NCBI GenBank assembly: GCA_037893225.1
Contig: JAZGUH010000153.1
Location: forward strand, 1,178,001 to 1,242,000
Origin: Hippasteria phrygiana
Taxonomy: Eukaryota > Echinodermata > Asteroidea > Valvatida > Goniasteridae
DNA length: 64,000 nt
Direction of reading: 5' to 3'
Part shown: piece by piece, positions 33,777-45,401 of the stretch
Position numbering within the stretch: the stretch's first letter is position 1
How the letters are laid out: every line of letters starts with the position of its first letter
Position numbers and translations under genes: made by a program
The notes under the pieces: model-generated
What the model was told of the DNA's origin: nothing
Databases searched by the model: none
The model's input: only the letters and a program-made list of their open reading frames with translations

Positions 33777-33952
33777 ATGGCGACTTCGAAAGAGATGGAA
33801 GAATTTCTTGAAGAACATCGTCATAAATATGAGCCAAGCCAGCACTGGAGCGCACGGAAACAGTTCATGATTAACAACTGGGATCGCTACTCTGGAAACC
33901 AGTTGGTTTCCATGTCCATGGTGTGGTCAAATGTGGAGTTTGATGGAGCAAC
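33777..33952 (+). CDS. XTBD first exon (shared by both products)
   Basis: The ATG at 33777-33779 opens MATSKEMEEFLEEHRHKY; 58 codons plus two bases are followed by the donor GTAAGT. The conserved core SMSMVW is the hallmark of the XRN2-binding domain in CDKN2AIP, CDKN2AIPNL and NKRF. It is too short to appear as a long open frame. Confidence 0.88.
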
Positions 33953-36900
33953 GTAAGTCTCGTGTAAATCCTGCGCTACACGTCACCACGTGCGGCCGTT
34001 TGCCGGCCATTCTCGTGGTTGGACATCCGGGAACTTTGCTTGAAATTTGTACATTAATAGTGGGTTGTCGGTCACTTCACCCAAAAACCACATCGCCCTC
34101 AACCACTTCGCCCAAACACCACTTCGCCCATTATAATTACTAGGTACTACTTTGCCCAAAAACCACTTAGCCCATACCACTTCGCCCAAAAACCACTTTA
34201 ATTAGGCATGTCAAGCGCATCGTGATTCATTTCCGATAATGTCCGGTATGCGAAACAAAACGGCTAGTAAAAGCTCACTTTTCTAACGCAAAATATTAAT
34301 TTTTGGGGCTGATATTACCAAACTTGTTAGAAAACTACTTATTCAACAATTTCCCGAGGTTTTAGGAATGTACCTTCATTGGAAGTACTTTAATTAAGTT
34401 GTAATACTTCGCGAAGCGATGCGCAACTTCCGATTGTCGCAAAATGGCGGAGTGCACTCCTTCTCACAAAACTCAATAAAAAGTTGTGATGGCGCCACCA
34501 ATTGGCAACAAATTTGGTATCAATGGAAAGCTTAGGACGCATGCGCATTAAATCCGATGTCGTTTTGGAGGTCTTGGGGGGTTATCGTCTGCTAATTGTA
34601 AGTTTCATTCTTCAGACACAGTTTTGACGTTAATTAATTCTGTTTTTTCAATAAACGAGCCTAAAATTGGTTTTTCCAATGTTTCTTACTCATATAACTG
34701 CCAAAATTACTTGCTATTTTTGATACCATCATCGCTAAATGAGCCAATCCCCCAATGAATGAAAGCTAAAAAGGAACACTTCGCGGGTTGCGCGCGCGCG
34801 GTGATGGATCGTGTACGTACACGCACGCAAGCTCACCGGACACAATGGCCGACAATACAGATTAAAATAGAGGGCGTAATGGTAGTCATTGTAAGAGCCG
34901 ATATATGTGTAGTGTAGGAGTGCTGTCACTCATTTTGGCTCTTCCAATTATCACTGTTACTTCTGTTGATTGAATTTTTTTCGGATTTTTTTTTCGGATT
35001 TTTTTTTTTTTACTGACAAAAGTAACTGATTGTTTTAAAAGATTTACAGGATTGTTTGCTGAATCGCCATTATATTAACAGCATTTTAATTTCACTTTTG
35101 TGGGGTCCTTTTGTAACAAGATTTTGTTTTGGCTGTTTATTGCTACTGTTTTAATTGATGCTATAATTTGAAAGCTTTGCAAATTTTAGCAAGATACTAC
35201 GTCATTTTTTCAGAATTTTCAACCAAATTTGTATTGTCTTTAGCTAAAAAGTTCACTTTTGGTGCATTTAATTGCAAATATAACCTCAGAATTGGATTCA
35301 GCACCTAAAAATACCCCAATAAAGTTTGTTTACTGCTCGGGTGAATGAGAAACGTGGACTTTTTGTCTCGCCTCATGCATAATTAATGAGCCTCATGAAT
35401 ATTAATGAGCTGAAATTATGTTTTATTGTTTAATTAGTCATTTAATTTATTTTGTTTACCAAATTGACAATTACTTTCTTTTCCAGTGTACATTTTAATT
35501 ACTGCCAAGGTTTCATTGACTTAGGGCCTTTCACATGGAAAATACAGCAGAATGAATATTTAATTAAGGGGACTTAGTCTTTTTTCACCGGACCATGCAT
35601 ACACCAAAGAACATAATGGACAATGGACCATTTTCATCATTAAATATTTTTTAATTAAAAAGTGTAACAACATTTGTAAACCAATTTATGTGAAGAAATT
35701 ACACTATATTTCTTAAATAAAAATGCATTATGCCTATCTTATGCCTTATTTTTTCCTTAGAAAGGCTCAAAAATGGCTTTTTATTACAAATCTGAAATTA
35801 TCGAATTTGAATCTGAAATATGCGTCAATTTTTCAACGTTAAAATTAATCTATCTCAAGAACCGCTTGTCCGATTTCCATGATTCAAAAAGTTTTTTTCT
35901 TCTTTTGATGAGAACTGTTCAAAAATGTCATAAAAATAGATGTGTTATCTGTTTACAATTTTGGCCTGACATGCCTACTTTAATACCAGTGTATTTATCA
36001 GTTCTAACTGAATGTTACTCGGACTATTTGAAAAAATTGTCACTGCCACTGCCCTGGAAGAGTTTTAAGCCAAAAAAGGATAGGGCCTATCTGTGTTTTT
36101 CGAAAGTACAAAATGACTTTGTCCATGTCAGTTTTGCCATGGAGGAAGGAACCTTCCTCCATGGTTTTGCTAAACTTACTAGTTCTTTTTCGCGGAAAGC
36201 AATGGATCACGCGAAACGGATAACGCATTGCGGATATGATCGCAATACAATTTTGGCCAGGCATTCAGTTTTAATTCTCTTAAGATTTTGTTCCTAATTT
36301 TCGTTTTCGTTTAGGGACATTCTATTTAGTTTTGATGGTGCATTCAAGACTTTATTTGCGTTCTTATATTGAGTTTTGTGACATCCGTTTTGTGACCATG
36401 CTTTTCTTTTCTCAGTTTATGGGCAATGATCAATTGGTCATTCAAATTATTACGATTTTTAAAATTGATATATTTTCCCAAGAGGTTTTTATAGAAATTT
36501 CGTAAAATTTATAATGTATTTTTTTACAAACATTTATAATGTAACATCTTAACTGATATAAGGGATGATGTATGTAACAAACTAAATGAAATGAAAATAG
36601 GGCATACGGATCAGGCATGGGCGAAGTGGTTTTTGGGCGAAGTGGTTTTTGGGCGAAGTGGTTTTTGGGCGAAGTGGTTTTTGGGCGAAGTGGTTTTTGG
36701 GCGAAGTGGTTTTTGGGCGAAGTGGGATTTTTGGGCAAAACTGTTCAGCGGTTTTCGTGCGCACATGTCAAATGTGAGTGCATGGGAATGAATGTCTTAT
36801 TCTTGCTGTACTAGCCTATTAAAAAAATAGGCTTCTTTCTATGGGGTTCCTGTCGGGAACCCCATAGTTCTAGGGGTATCGTAAATACAGCCTGGCTAAG

Positions 36901-39900
36901 TCTGCACAATGGTCATTAGAGATTGTTAAAAAGGAGCAAACAATGCTCCTTTTTCCTTCCCACAATCTTTTGTGACCATTGTGACATCTCAACCAGGCGG
37001 TATTTGCGTTAAGGCTTATGCGGCACGCGGTGCGTCATGGCAAACATGCATGGTTGGCTTTTATGATAATACATTTTGGAACCTTCTTTTCAGTTAAAAT
37101 GTATCTTGCTGCCACTGTATAACCTTTGTTATTGTTTGTGATTCATCATCATGATGGTGATGATCAAGATGATCAATCACTGTAAATTAAACACTAGGCT
37201 CTATCAATATATCGATGAGCGACGATATATTGATATCATCTGTATCACTTTTTAATGTCGAAAAATCAGAAATGACAGTTTTGGAAAATGGAAAGAGTTT
37301 AAATTTAATACCCTATCCCGCACCAAATGTGGTCGATGTATCAATAATTGAAAATAGCAATATCGACAGAGCCCAGTAAACATGGTGAAGAAATTAGGAA
37401 AAGAAAATGTGAATAAACCATTTCACATTTTTGTATACTGTTAAAAACATTCCTTTATGAGAAATTTTAAAATGATAAACATGAATTAGTAAGGCCATTT
37501 TGTGAATTTCGTAATTGTTTTAATTTTGTTTTTATTTGAATTTGTCAAATTTATTATAGCATTGGTGGGATTGTTTCCTTCAGCTCGCTATGCAACTTGA
37601 GATGCAAACGTGGTGACTGATGACTTTAATTTGACTTTCAGATACGATCCGGAATTGATGATAAGAGTGAAGATGATGGCACAAGGAATCACAGTGGATG
37701 AATGACACAGCATGATAAACAACAGCAGACTATCATAATGACAGCAGACTATCATAATGTCATGAAAAAGTGTGGGACTGTGGCCAGTTGGAATCAGAGT
37801 GGCAGATTCACACGGACACATTGTGCACAAATGGCTATTTTTAAACATACAAAGTTACCAACGGGAATTGAATCATGCATGACTTTGAAATGGGCTAAGA
37901 AAAGTAAATTACAATGTCATCTGCAACTGTGTTGAACTTTAACCCTAACTCCCTACATCATTTTTACTCTAAGTAACCTGAATCCTCCAACATCCTCCGA
38001 TTTCAAAGTATTAGCTACATTTAACCTGAATCCTCCTAAATCCTCTGATGGAGACCACTGCCTGAATACTGCATAATCCCTGCCAATAACCTGAATCCTC
38101 TGAAATCATCCAGCACCAGATTGGGCCTGATGACCTGGATCCCTCCATTTTCCTCCAGAGGAAAAAATCCTCTAATGCCCTCAATCCTGCAAAATCCTCC
38201 GATGCTTCAACTTTCAAAGACCCTCAATTCTCCAGATTCCTCCATTTGGCAAAGAGGATTTTTGGCAAATTGGGAAGGTTAGAGTTTTAATGTGTACACG
38301 TATTATACGTCTGTGAATAATAAATCCTGCTATCCTCCAAATTGATTAACCCTAACCCCCTTCAGTTCAGTGGTTTTCATATGGCCCTGCTAAATTCAAC
38401 AATTTCCAACAAAACTAAAATGAGATGCCTGCCAAATACATCAAAATCCAACAGCAAATGTTGTTGGATTCTGCAGTGAACCACCTACACACCAGCCTTG
38501 GCATTTGCTGAATCCAAAATACAACAGATATTTGTTTGTATGGGCCCTGCTAAATCCCACAAAATCCAACTACATGTAATACTTTGCTAGAAATCTTCTT
38601 CACCCTCCTAAATACGACAAAATCCAACCGGTACATGTATATTTAGCTTCCATCGTGCTAAATACGACAATATCCAATGCACCATGTAGTTTGTGTTGAT
38701 TGCTACACTGTAAATCCATCAAATTACAACAGATATTTACCATTGTTGGATTTAGCAGGGTCGGGGGTTAAAAGAAAATCAAGAAAAGCAAAGGCTTTCT
38801 GAAGATTGTTTTAAAGATGGCTGCCAAATTCACATTTTTGTGTTGTGAGCCAAATGCTCAACTGAAAAGTATCTTACATATTGCCATGCATATTATAAAA
38901 TTCTAAATATGCATGACACCTTTGCCATGTTATCTGAACTGTGCCACATCCCACCACTTACATGAATTTCAACTGTACCATCCAAGTCTACCAGTTAACG
39001 CAACTAAAAAAAAATGCCAAGCCAACGGACCTCTGCTGTAGGACTCGGAACTCCTGTTGATTGAACATTGCCATTAAAACTCTTGTCTGGTGTTCTCTTT
39101 GTTCAAGATACCCGGCAGCATTGATGACCAGGGTGCAGGAAATGGGGACAGGCATAACAATAGATGAGGCAGTCACACCAGAGACTTTGTGCAAACCCAC
39201 AGGCAAACCCCAGAGCAAACCCACAGGCAAACCCCAAAGCAAACCGGCATCATTGCTTGAGTTGAGTGTACCGGCCAAGAGAAGTTTGGACGAGGAGAGA
39301 GTTGGCAATAACAAGGTCCAGAAAACGGACAAACGACATAATGTACGGGAGCGAGTGATCGCAGGATATGATGCCCGCCTTGGGCAGAAAGGTGGCACAA
39401 GCCGATCATTGGGAAAGAGCGGGAACGGGTCAGGGTATGATAAGGTCATCTCTGATTTGGCATATAATCTAAATAGACAGAACAACAACAAAGGGGGGTC
39501 AGCACTGAACAGGCTTCACAATGCCGGCCTGCGGCTATCGCTGAGACCTGAAGTCGAGTTTGTTGAAGTCCCACCGCCGAATACGACATATGCAAAAAGC
39601 GGGCGGGGCAAAAGTCCCCTAGACAACCCAACATGGGTGTGCAACTTGTACATGAACGACACACTCCTAGCAAGTGTCGAGGCTAGCAATAAACCCAACT
39701 CAAAAACGGCTGCCGCTGAGAAAGCCGTACTCATTTTGGAGAGTTCAAGATTTACCGTTCAGAAAGTGACGAAGCGTAGCAAACTGGGCAGAAGCTATGC
39801 AAAGGAAGTTGTGCCTTCAGACAAGAAATTAAACTCCATGACTTTCCCGGTGAATGTACAGAACAAGTGTGGGGCTCCGCCCCCAACATGGACCCTGGGG

Positions 39901-40689
39901 AATTTTGTGCTGACAGAGCCGGTGCATCCAGAGTCTGCTGTCACTATCTTGGTCAACTCCGCACAGAGCAACCACGTCCCGATCTTGTTTGAAACAAGCA
40001 AGGGCATCCAGACAATCGATGGCGTGTCTGGATTTGTGTGCTCGACTATCATCAACGGTGTGACAGTTGACATTGGTGTTCACATGAGCAAGCGTGACGC
40101 AAGGAATGTATCGGCTGATAATGCCCTGGCTTGTTTGCGCAAGACCTGTCCCATCCTCAGGAAGAACCCCAGCAATGCTCAGGCCAGTGCCATCAAGCGA
40201 GATGAGCTTGCCACTGGACAAGGGCCCCAACCCTTAAAGAAAGACAGTGCCATCGAAGACTCCAACGTTGGCCACAAGATGCTGAAGATGATGGGATGGA
40301 AGGGCGGGGCCCTGGCCAAGGATGGCATCGTCGAGCCCATCCAGGCCAGTGAGAAGTTCTCCCGGGAGGGGTTGGGGTACACCGTGACCGTCCCCAAGAA
40401 CAGCACCAATGAGATCAACATGAAAGCGGTTCGCAAGATCCTAGAGGGCTTTGTGTCCTCGGGGAGGCGGGACGACCTCATCTTCACCTCGGAACTCTCC
40501 GCTGAGGAGAGGAGAGCGATTCATCTGGCCTGTCACCGCTTCAGTCTTAAGAGCCGATCCACTGGGAAAGGGAATGCACGTTTCTTGGTTGTCAGTCAGA
40601 AACGGATGTTGAGTGAGCTTGTGCGGGATGTAGCAGAAAGTGGTGGAACGTGTGGACAGTATGAACTTTTTGCCCCAGGACAGGGTTAA
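33777..40689 (+). CDS. NKRF: NKRF-like protein: XTBD, dsRNA-binding, G-patch and R3H domains
   Basis: The long product joins 33777-33952 and 39108-40689 (about 585 aa; human NKRF about 690). NKRF is a nucleolar partner of the exonuclease XRN2 in pre-rRNA processing and was first described as a repressor of NF-kB targets. Exon 1 carries the XRN2-binding domain (HWSARKQFMINNWDRYSGNQ, LVSMSMVW), which ends in TYPAALMTRVQEM coded by the next exon. A double-stranded-RNA-binding segment follows (NPTWVCNLYMN ... KTAAAEKAVLIL, about 232-265), then a second dsRBD-like part (about 312-405), a G-patch (GHKMLKMMGWKGG, about 447-490) and an R3H region (ERRAIHLACHRF to the end, about 525-585). The junction AC|GTAAGT to TTCAAG|A restores Thr in frame. 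A second homologous exon at 37642-37705 gives a short product instead. The gene diverges from PTGR2 and converges on FUCA. Confidence 0.88.
34070..36735. repeat. Interval bounded by inverted GGGCGAAGTGG arrays, NKRF intron 1
   Basis: At 34070-34200 the plus strand reads repeated CCACTTCGCCCAAAAA-type units. At 36617-36730 it reads at least six tandem copies of the inverse (GGCGAAGTGGTTTTTGG). The AT-rich DNA between holds a 174-residue plus-strand frame (35773-36297) that I do not recognise. The layout suggests one element with repeated subterminal units, but ends and target duplications are not defined. Confidence 0.5.
36137..36164. repeat. 28-bp perfect palindrome CCATGGAGGAAGG...
   Basis: It reads CCATGGAGGAAGGAAC followed by its inverse. 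The same outer arms occur in a 31-bp version at 49142-49172. Confidence 0.8.
36823..36990. repeat. Cluster of hairpins in NKRF intron 1
   Basis: CTATGGGGTTCC faces GGAACCCCATAG at about 36840-36867. A nested hairpin from ACAATGGTCA (36907) to TGACCATTGT (about 36982) contains an inner AAAAAGGAGC / GCTCCTTTTT stem. Confidence 0.6.
37642..37705 (+). CDS. Alternative short terminal exon (XTBD-only product, CDKN2AIPNL-like)
   Basis: After the acceptor TGACTTTCAG the exon reads, in the phase left by exon 1, TYDPELMIRVKMMAQGITVDE and then TGA at 37703-37705. It matches the last helix of the XTBD and is about 12/21 identical to the equivalent start of the long exon at 39108 (TYPAALMTRVQEMGTGITIDE). 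The product would be about 79 aa, like the small vertebrate CDKN2AIPNL type though shorter. Whether it is used cannot be seen from sequence. Confidence 0.72.
37943..38283. mobile_element. MITE with CCCTAACT start (tandem CTGAATCCTCC interior)
   Basis: TTAA (37939-37942) precedes CCCTAACTCCCTACATC. The interior repeats AACCTGAATCCTCCAAAATC-type phrases. The right end GGTTAGAGTTTTAA is altered and merges with the duplicated segment shared with 12123-12260. It lies between the two alternative terminal exons. Confidence 0.6.
38350..38767. mobile_element. MITE with CCCTAACC start, TTAA both sides
   Basis: TTAA at 38346-38349 and 38768-38771. It starts CCCTAACCCCC and ends TTTAGCAGGGTCGGGGG. The interior repeats CCAACAAAATCCAAC-like phrases, as in 9220-10386 and 12580-12745. 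It lies between the alternative exons, about 340 bp upstream of the long exon. Confidence 0.65.
39108..40689 (+). CDS. NKRF: NKRF long terminal exon
   Basis: The acceptor TCTTTGTTCAAG is followed by A TAC CCG. The frame stays open 526 codons to the stop at 40687-40689. The open frame extends upstream to an ATG at 39061, but that part is intron by comparison with the XTBD family. A lysine/glycine-rich linker containing a doubled KPTGKPQS motif separates the XTBD from the RNA-binding part. Confidence 0.92.
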
Positions 40690-40813
40690 ATGAACCTCCT
40701 AGGTCTTAAGAAAATTCACATTTCATTACCAGTATGTTCAATGGTGTATACATTGTACATGCATGTAGTAGTTTCTTGGAGAGATATTTGCTACTTCAAA
40801 GCTTTCTGTAATC

Positions 40814-41826
40814 TAGACTTGGTTCCAAGTCTGTGATCGTGGTTTTTGTTGGCCTGATGGTTTTTGTTGGTCAATATAGTAGTGCCGGAAATAGCACCCT
40901 CTTGCAAATTAACCTTCGATCATAGACTTGGGAATCTTGTTTATCGGTTTGTACACACCCTATGGTTAATTAGTCCAAAAGTGGATGGAACACGCTGATT
41001 GGTCGGAATCACCAAAAGCCTTCTATAACATGAATATTCAAACTAGGAGAATTACTTGATGATTCCATTCAACATAGGTAACACGTTTTTTGTCTGGTAA
41101 CAAAAACTAGGAATCACATATTTGATTTGGTATTTTTCCCACTACTATAAGATCTAATATGATTTAGCTATAGGTTTTAACCCTAACTCCCTACATCATT
41201 TTCCCCCCATGTAACCTGAATCCTCCAACATCCTCTGATTTCAAAGTGTTAAAACTCCATATAACCTGAATCCTCCAAAATCCTCTTATAGGGACCATAG
41301 CACGAATCCTCCAAAATCCTCTTGGGGTTTTTTGCATACCCCTAGTAACCTCAATCCTCCAAAATCCTCATGTATCACATTGAGCCTGATAACCTGGATC
41401 CTCCATATTCCTGCAGGGGCAAAAACCCCTAGTAACCTCAATCCTGCAAAATCCTCCGATGCATCAACTTCCAAGTAACCTCAATCCTCCAAATTCCTCC
41501 ATTTTGCAAAGAGGATTTTGGAGGATTTGGGACGTACCAAGTATAATACAAATTTGAGACTGAACAGTATAACAGAACATACGTGATTGTAACCTATTGG
41601 TAATGGACGCGGCCTACACAGTTTTTGTGGCCTTCTGATTGGCCATCTCTATGGCCTCCATTTTATTATGTAATTTTTTTTTACATGCATGAATATCTCA
41701 TATGCACATGAGGGTCAAGTCTGAGATCGCGAGTTAGTGTGTGATGGCCAATATGGGTAATGACATTTAGCATGGCTGATGCAAACCAAAAAAATAACCA
41801 CGATCTCGGACTTGAAATCAAGTCTA
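40814..41826. mobile_element. Mutator-like MITE, copy 2, carrying a nested MITE
   Basis: It begins TAGACTTGGTTCCAAGTCTG and ends ACTTGAAATCAAGTCTA. The flanks TCTGTAATC (40805-40813) and CCTGTAATC (41827-41835) are a 9-bp duplication with one change. It is the inverse of 21076-21993 apart from the insertion at 41181-41533. Confidence 0.75.
41181..41533. mobile_element. MITE with CCCTAACT start nested in a Mutator-like MITE
   Basis: TTAA (41177-41180) precedes CCCTAACTCCCTACATC. Tandem CCTCCAAAATCC phrases follow, then the sequence returns to the host element at GTACCAAGTATAATAC. The expected GGTTAGGG right end and TTAA are missing, as if lost with about 20 bp of the host element. Confidence 0.7.
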
Positions 41827-42081
41827 CCTGTAATCATGCTCTTAACTGAAAATTTCAACTAAATGGGTTTCCCCCAGCTAACAAATTATGAAATTATTTT
41901 TTGAAAAAGATCAAAAACACTTACAATACTGTGCTCTCTACTTGGTTTTCCTAAAATATGTGTAGGTTGTTCTATTTTATGCTGCGCGTAAAGATTCAGA
42001 TACATTAATTAATACATGTACAATGTACTATTGGAATCAGTGTCTATCCTCCTGTTTCAAACAAAATATGAAGCTTATTAA

Positions 42082-42257
42082 CTCCTTGAAGTCCATTATT
42101 TATAGTGAGGTGCCGGGGCGGCCTGTGCAGCCAAGCGTAACATACACAATAATCCAACAATGGATTGAAACTGCAGAAAATGGCGTGTATAGACGTCATC
42201 CGGCCTGGTGGCACTGATTTTGTTTTGCGGCTATAGCCGTCATCCGACTTCAAAGGG
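42082..42257. mobile_element. piggyBac-like MITE, copy 2
   Basis: TTAA at 42078-42081 and 42258-42261. It shares AATCCAACAATGGATTGAAA and CATCCGGCCTGGTGGCACTG with copy 1. Confidence 0.75.
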
Positions 42258-42393
42258 TTAAATCGGTTACTTATCGTCGGTTGATTTTTGTGTGCGGAAT
42301 ATTTAATTACAAAGCTCATAACTTATACAAATTTGCGATTCATTTGGAAGAGGTATATTTTTAGGGAGATACTCCCCAAAAGGACGGACATTT

Positions 42394-42526
42394 AACAATT
42401 GTTGACTGCTGTGATGTGGGGTATGACGTTTTTACACCCGAGGAACGCATAGCACCCAAGGAAATGCCTCCTCCCCGAGGGTGTTAAAAACGTCATATCC
42501 CACATCACAGCAGTCAACAATTGTTT
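42394..42526. repeat. Fold-back unit
   Basis: AACAATTGTTGACTGCTGTG and on through ATGACGTTTTTACACC is followed by its inverse ending CAGCAGTCAACAATTGTT. Arms of about 50 bp surround about 30 bp of spacer. Confidence 0.75.
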
Positions 42527-42841
42527 TGTTATATTGCCAAACCCAGTTTTTTTTCAGTTTAACTTGCCTTGCTCGATGGAAATTAACTCAAACAAATCAC
42601 GTGATCAAAACAGCTAATCGTCTGCTAGTCCACTGCTCCCACTATAGTTTACTACCATCAACAGTGTAGGTGAAAATTGCATGGGTACCAATGATACAGC
42701 TCAATAGCTGCGCTGATGTGTGATATCACGCTTGGAGTCTGCCAGTTGTTTTTATAGACCAGACACGTGATCATTCTAGGCCAATCAAAATACAGTATCC
42801 AAGACGGAAATATAACAAAGCAAGCTATCCCTCCTACTATT

Positions 42842-43502
42842 TCACCATACAAAACCTTACAAAATTTTCATATCCAATTTTTACCATAGCATTAACACAC
42901 ACATGGCAAAACCATACAGTGTAATGCTTTTGCAAGCTTATTGACATGGCAAAACCATACACATGGTTTTGTATGGTAAACATGCTTCACTGTGGTGCAC
43001 AGTGTATGCCAAATGGTTTTGTGTGGTGAATATACTTCATTGTGGCTTATCAACAGACTACTTGGGGCTATAGAGTACCGAAGTCTGACGTCAGTTGCCG
43101 CGGCAACTTGTTCCAAACACATACAGTTTAGAATGTATTCTGGTTCCAAACATTGCATTGATTGATGTCATCACTTCGGTACTCTATGGTGAGATATATA
43201 TAATGTATAAAGAGTAACCACCCTAATTCTAAAATGTATAGGCCTACATGTATTCATCAATGTTTCCCAGTACACAATGGAGTTGGTTCACCTACAAAAC
43301 CTTGCACCTGCCAGCAGACACAGCCTGTACAACCATACAAAACCTTACAGTGCCACACAGAGGTCAAGTTGATTTACCATTCATCACCTTACATAGTTCA
43401 GTACAGGCAAGTCTTTTGACCATACAAAACCATACAGCTGTCAGGTTTTGTATGGTATACCTGCTGTACACTCAGTGACTCACTGTATGGTTTTGTATGG
43501 TA
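42842..43502. repeat. Cluster of ACCATACAAAACC / GGTTTTGTATGGT words
   Basis: About ten close variants of this 13-mer occur in both orientations over 660 bp, often as adjacent inverted pairs. The first and last are inverted to each other, so this may be one element with repeated inner and outer ends. Confidence 0.6.
43070..43187. mobile_element. Small MITE with ATAGAGTACCGAAGT ends
   Basis: ATAGAGTACCGAAGT at the left is exactly inverted as ACTTCGGTACTCTAT at the right, 118 bp. Target duplication not identified. It is nested in the cluster of GGTTTTGTATGGT words. Confidence 0.55.
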
Positions 43503-44973
43503 AATAAACTTTCTTATAAATTGCCTCAAGAGTAGGAGGGTTGTATCGTCACGGAGTTGATATACCAGTGATTAATCCAAAACTCCAGTAAAGTGCATTT
43601 GAAGTTAGAACGTGTATATTAGCTTTGCAATGATATTACACATTTGTTTATACATTGTAGTGTAGTCGTAACATTGAGGAACACATCATTTGTCCCTTCA
43701 ATCTCTTGGGTCAAAAGAAAAACTCCAGTTTTGCTCCCCAACAAATTTAAGCTATCTTCCCCACTGATACATGTTTGTCAATCATGACAATCCAGGATTA
43801 TTTGTCATGGTTAAATAGTCAAAGGTCATTGATAATAAAGTGGTTTTTTATTTAAATACTTTACAAGAATTTAAAGGGTTGTTAGATTATGGAGAACTGG
43901 AATACAATGCAATTTGGTTATACAGTGTATGCTGGAAGGCAAACATGTTGCAATCCAGTCTGGCAAAATCAGTGATGTATTCCCTTTGTAAATTCTAAAT
44001 CGACTTTGTGGTGTAAATCTTTTTACCACTGATTTTTAGCAATGAATTCACATGTATATACAATGTACATGTACATGTAGTTGGTAATTTGTTTTAGAAA
44101 AAACAAATCTTGCGTTGTAATTCACACCCACATCCCTATTTTTAGGAATAGAAGTGAATATTTGATTGGTTTACAGCTGAACTTGTACAAGGCACAGTAT
44201 GCCAGGCAGGAAGTAGTCATTTTGAAATAGGGTGGACATGTCAATGCAATCTTTACATATCGAAGAAAAGAAAGTGTTGTCCGAATGCTACATTTGTAAC
44301 CAGATAAGTGTGGCCACTCATTAAGTTTGAAAATCCCAAGATGACCCCCCAGTAAAAATCCCAAGATTTCCCAAGGCTATGGACTCATTCTGTTGGGTTG
44401 CATCATGTAATCCCTCCAACCCTTGTGCGAAAATAAATTACAGAATATCGTGTAAAATTGTTTTAAAAAAAACTTGAGTGTATACATGTTCTTATGCTGT
44501 ACATGTAGTGAGTAGTGAATAAATCATACTACAGAAGCTTTAAGTGATAGTCCACATTTCTGTTTCCGAGATGAATTATCTTGAAATGATGAAAAACTTT
44601 CATCTCTAAGCTATCTTTCTCACTTCCATAACTCCGTAAGAGGCCTTCCATTGAGTTTTTCCATCGTACGTGTACCATAATATGTCAGAAATAAACTAGA
44701 AAGACGTCTTTCTACGAAGATATCTTAATTATCTAGGAAACAAGTCTCACTTTAAGATTCCGTATACACATGTAATACCTTATCGGATTCTGCCAAAATA
44801 GCATGAGGGCATTTCATTTTGTATCATTTTACCCCTTGTGTTTCTTGGGGGTGGGGAAGGGGAACAAACTACACTTGGGCTGTTGTAAATTGTACTGTGG
44901 CTTTAATGTCTCTCTTGGGGAGGCGTGGGGCCTTCTGACTACCCTGGCACAAACAACTTGAGTGTTGGTATAC
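43503..44973. other. Non-coding stretch between NKRF and FUCA
   Basis: AT-rich, with ACATGTACATGTA runs at about 44070. No exon, RNA gene or bounded element recognised. Confidence 0.5.
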
Positions 44974-44981
44974 AAATGTAC

Positions 44982-45128
44982 CAGTGTTGTAGTCCAGACC
45001 ATCACAAGACCAGCTGTCTTAATCCAAGTCTTAAGCTATTCAAATGAACTGTAATAAAAGCATTCCTTTGTCATGGTTTATGCCGGTTACTTGTGCCTGG
45101 TTTTGAAATGGTCTCGACTACAACACTG
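44982..45128. mobile_element. hAT-like MITE, copy 3 (perfect 8-bp duplication)
   Basis: It starts CAGTGTTGTAGTCCAGACC and ends GGTCTCGACTACAACACTG. AAATGTAC stands exactly on both sides (44974-44981, 45129-45136). Confidence 0.82.
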
Positions 45129-45401
45129 AAATGTACAGATGTTTACAGCCTCCCACATGCCTAGAAAACACTGCAAAACGGATTCAAACTTCTCAGTTAT
45201 CACAACACGGACTGATAAACATCTTGGGTCTGACAACCTATGTAAGTCACCTGTTCAGTTCTGAGAGAGACTGATTACATGTATTTCTGATTTTTTTTTT
45301 TCCTCTTGCTCTCAAAAAAAGAGAAACTACATGTATACAAGATGCCTGGCAGGCATTGTCTACTTTAGTGCAGTTGTCCAGTGTGGTGCACTTCGACACA
45401 A

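Noticed and set aside
35773..36297. A 174-residue plus-strand frame in NKRF intron 1
   Set aside because: No domain recognised, AT-rich composition, and no splice or homology support; kept only as part of the inverted-array interval.
39061..39107. Start of the NKRF protein at the ATG at 39061
   Set aside because: This part precedes a good acceptor, does not match the family, and the XTBD exon at 33777 joins in phase at 39108.
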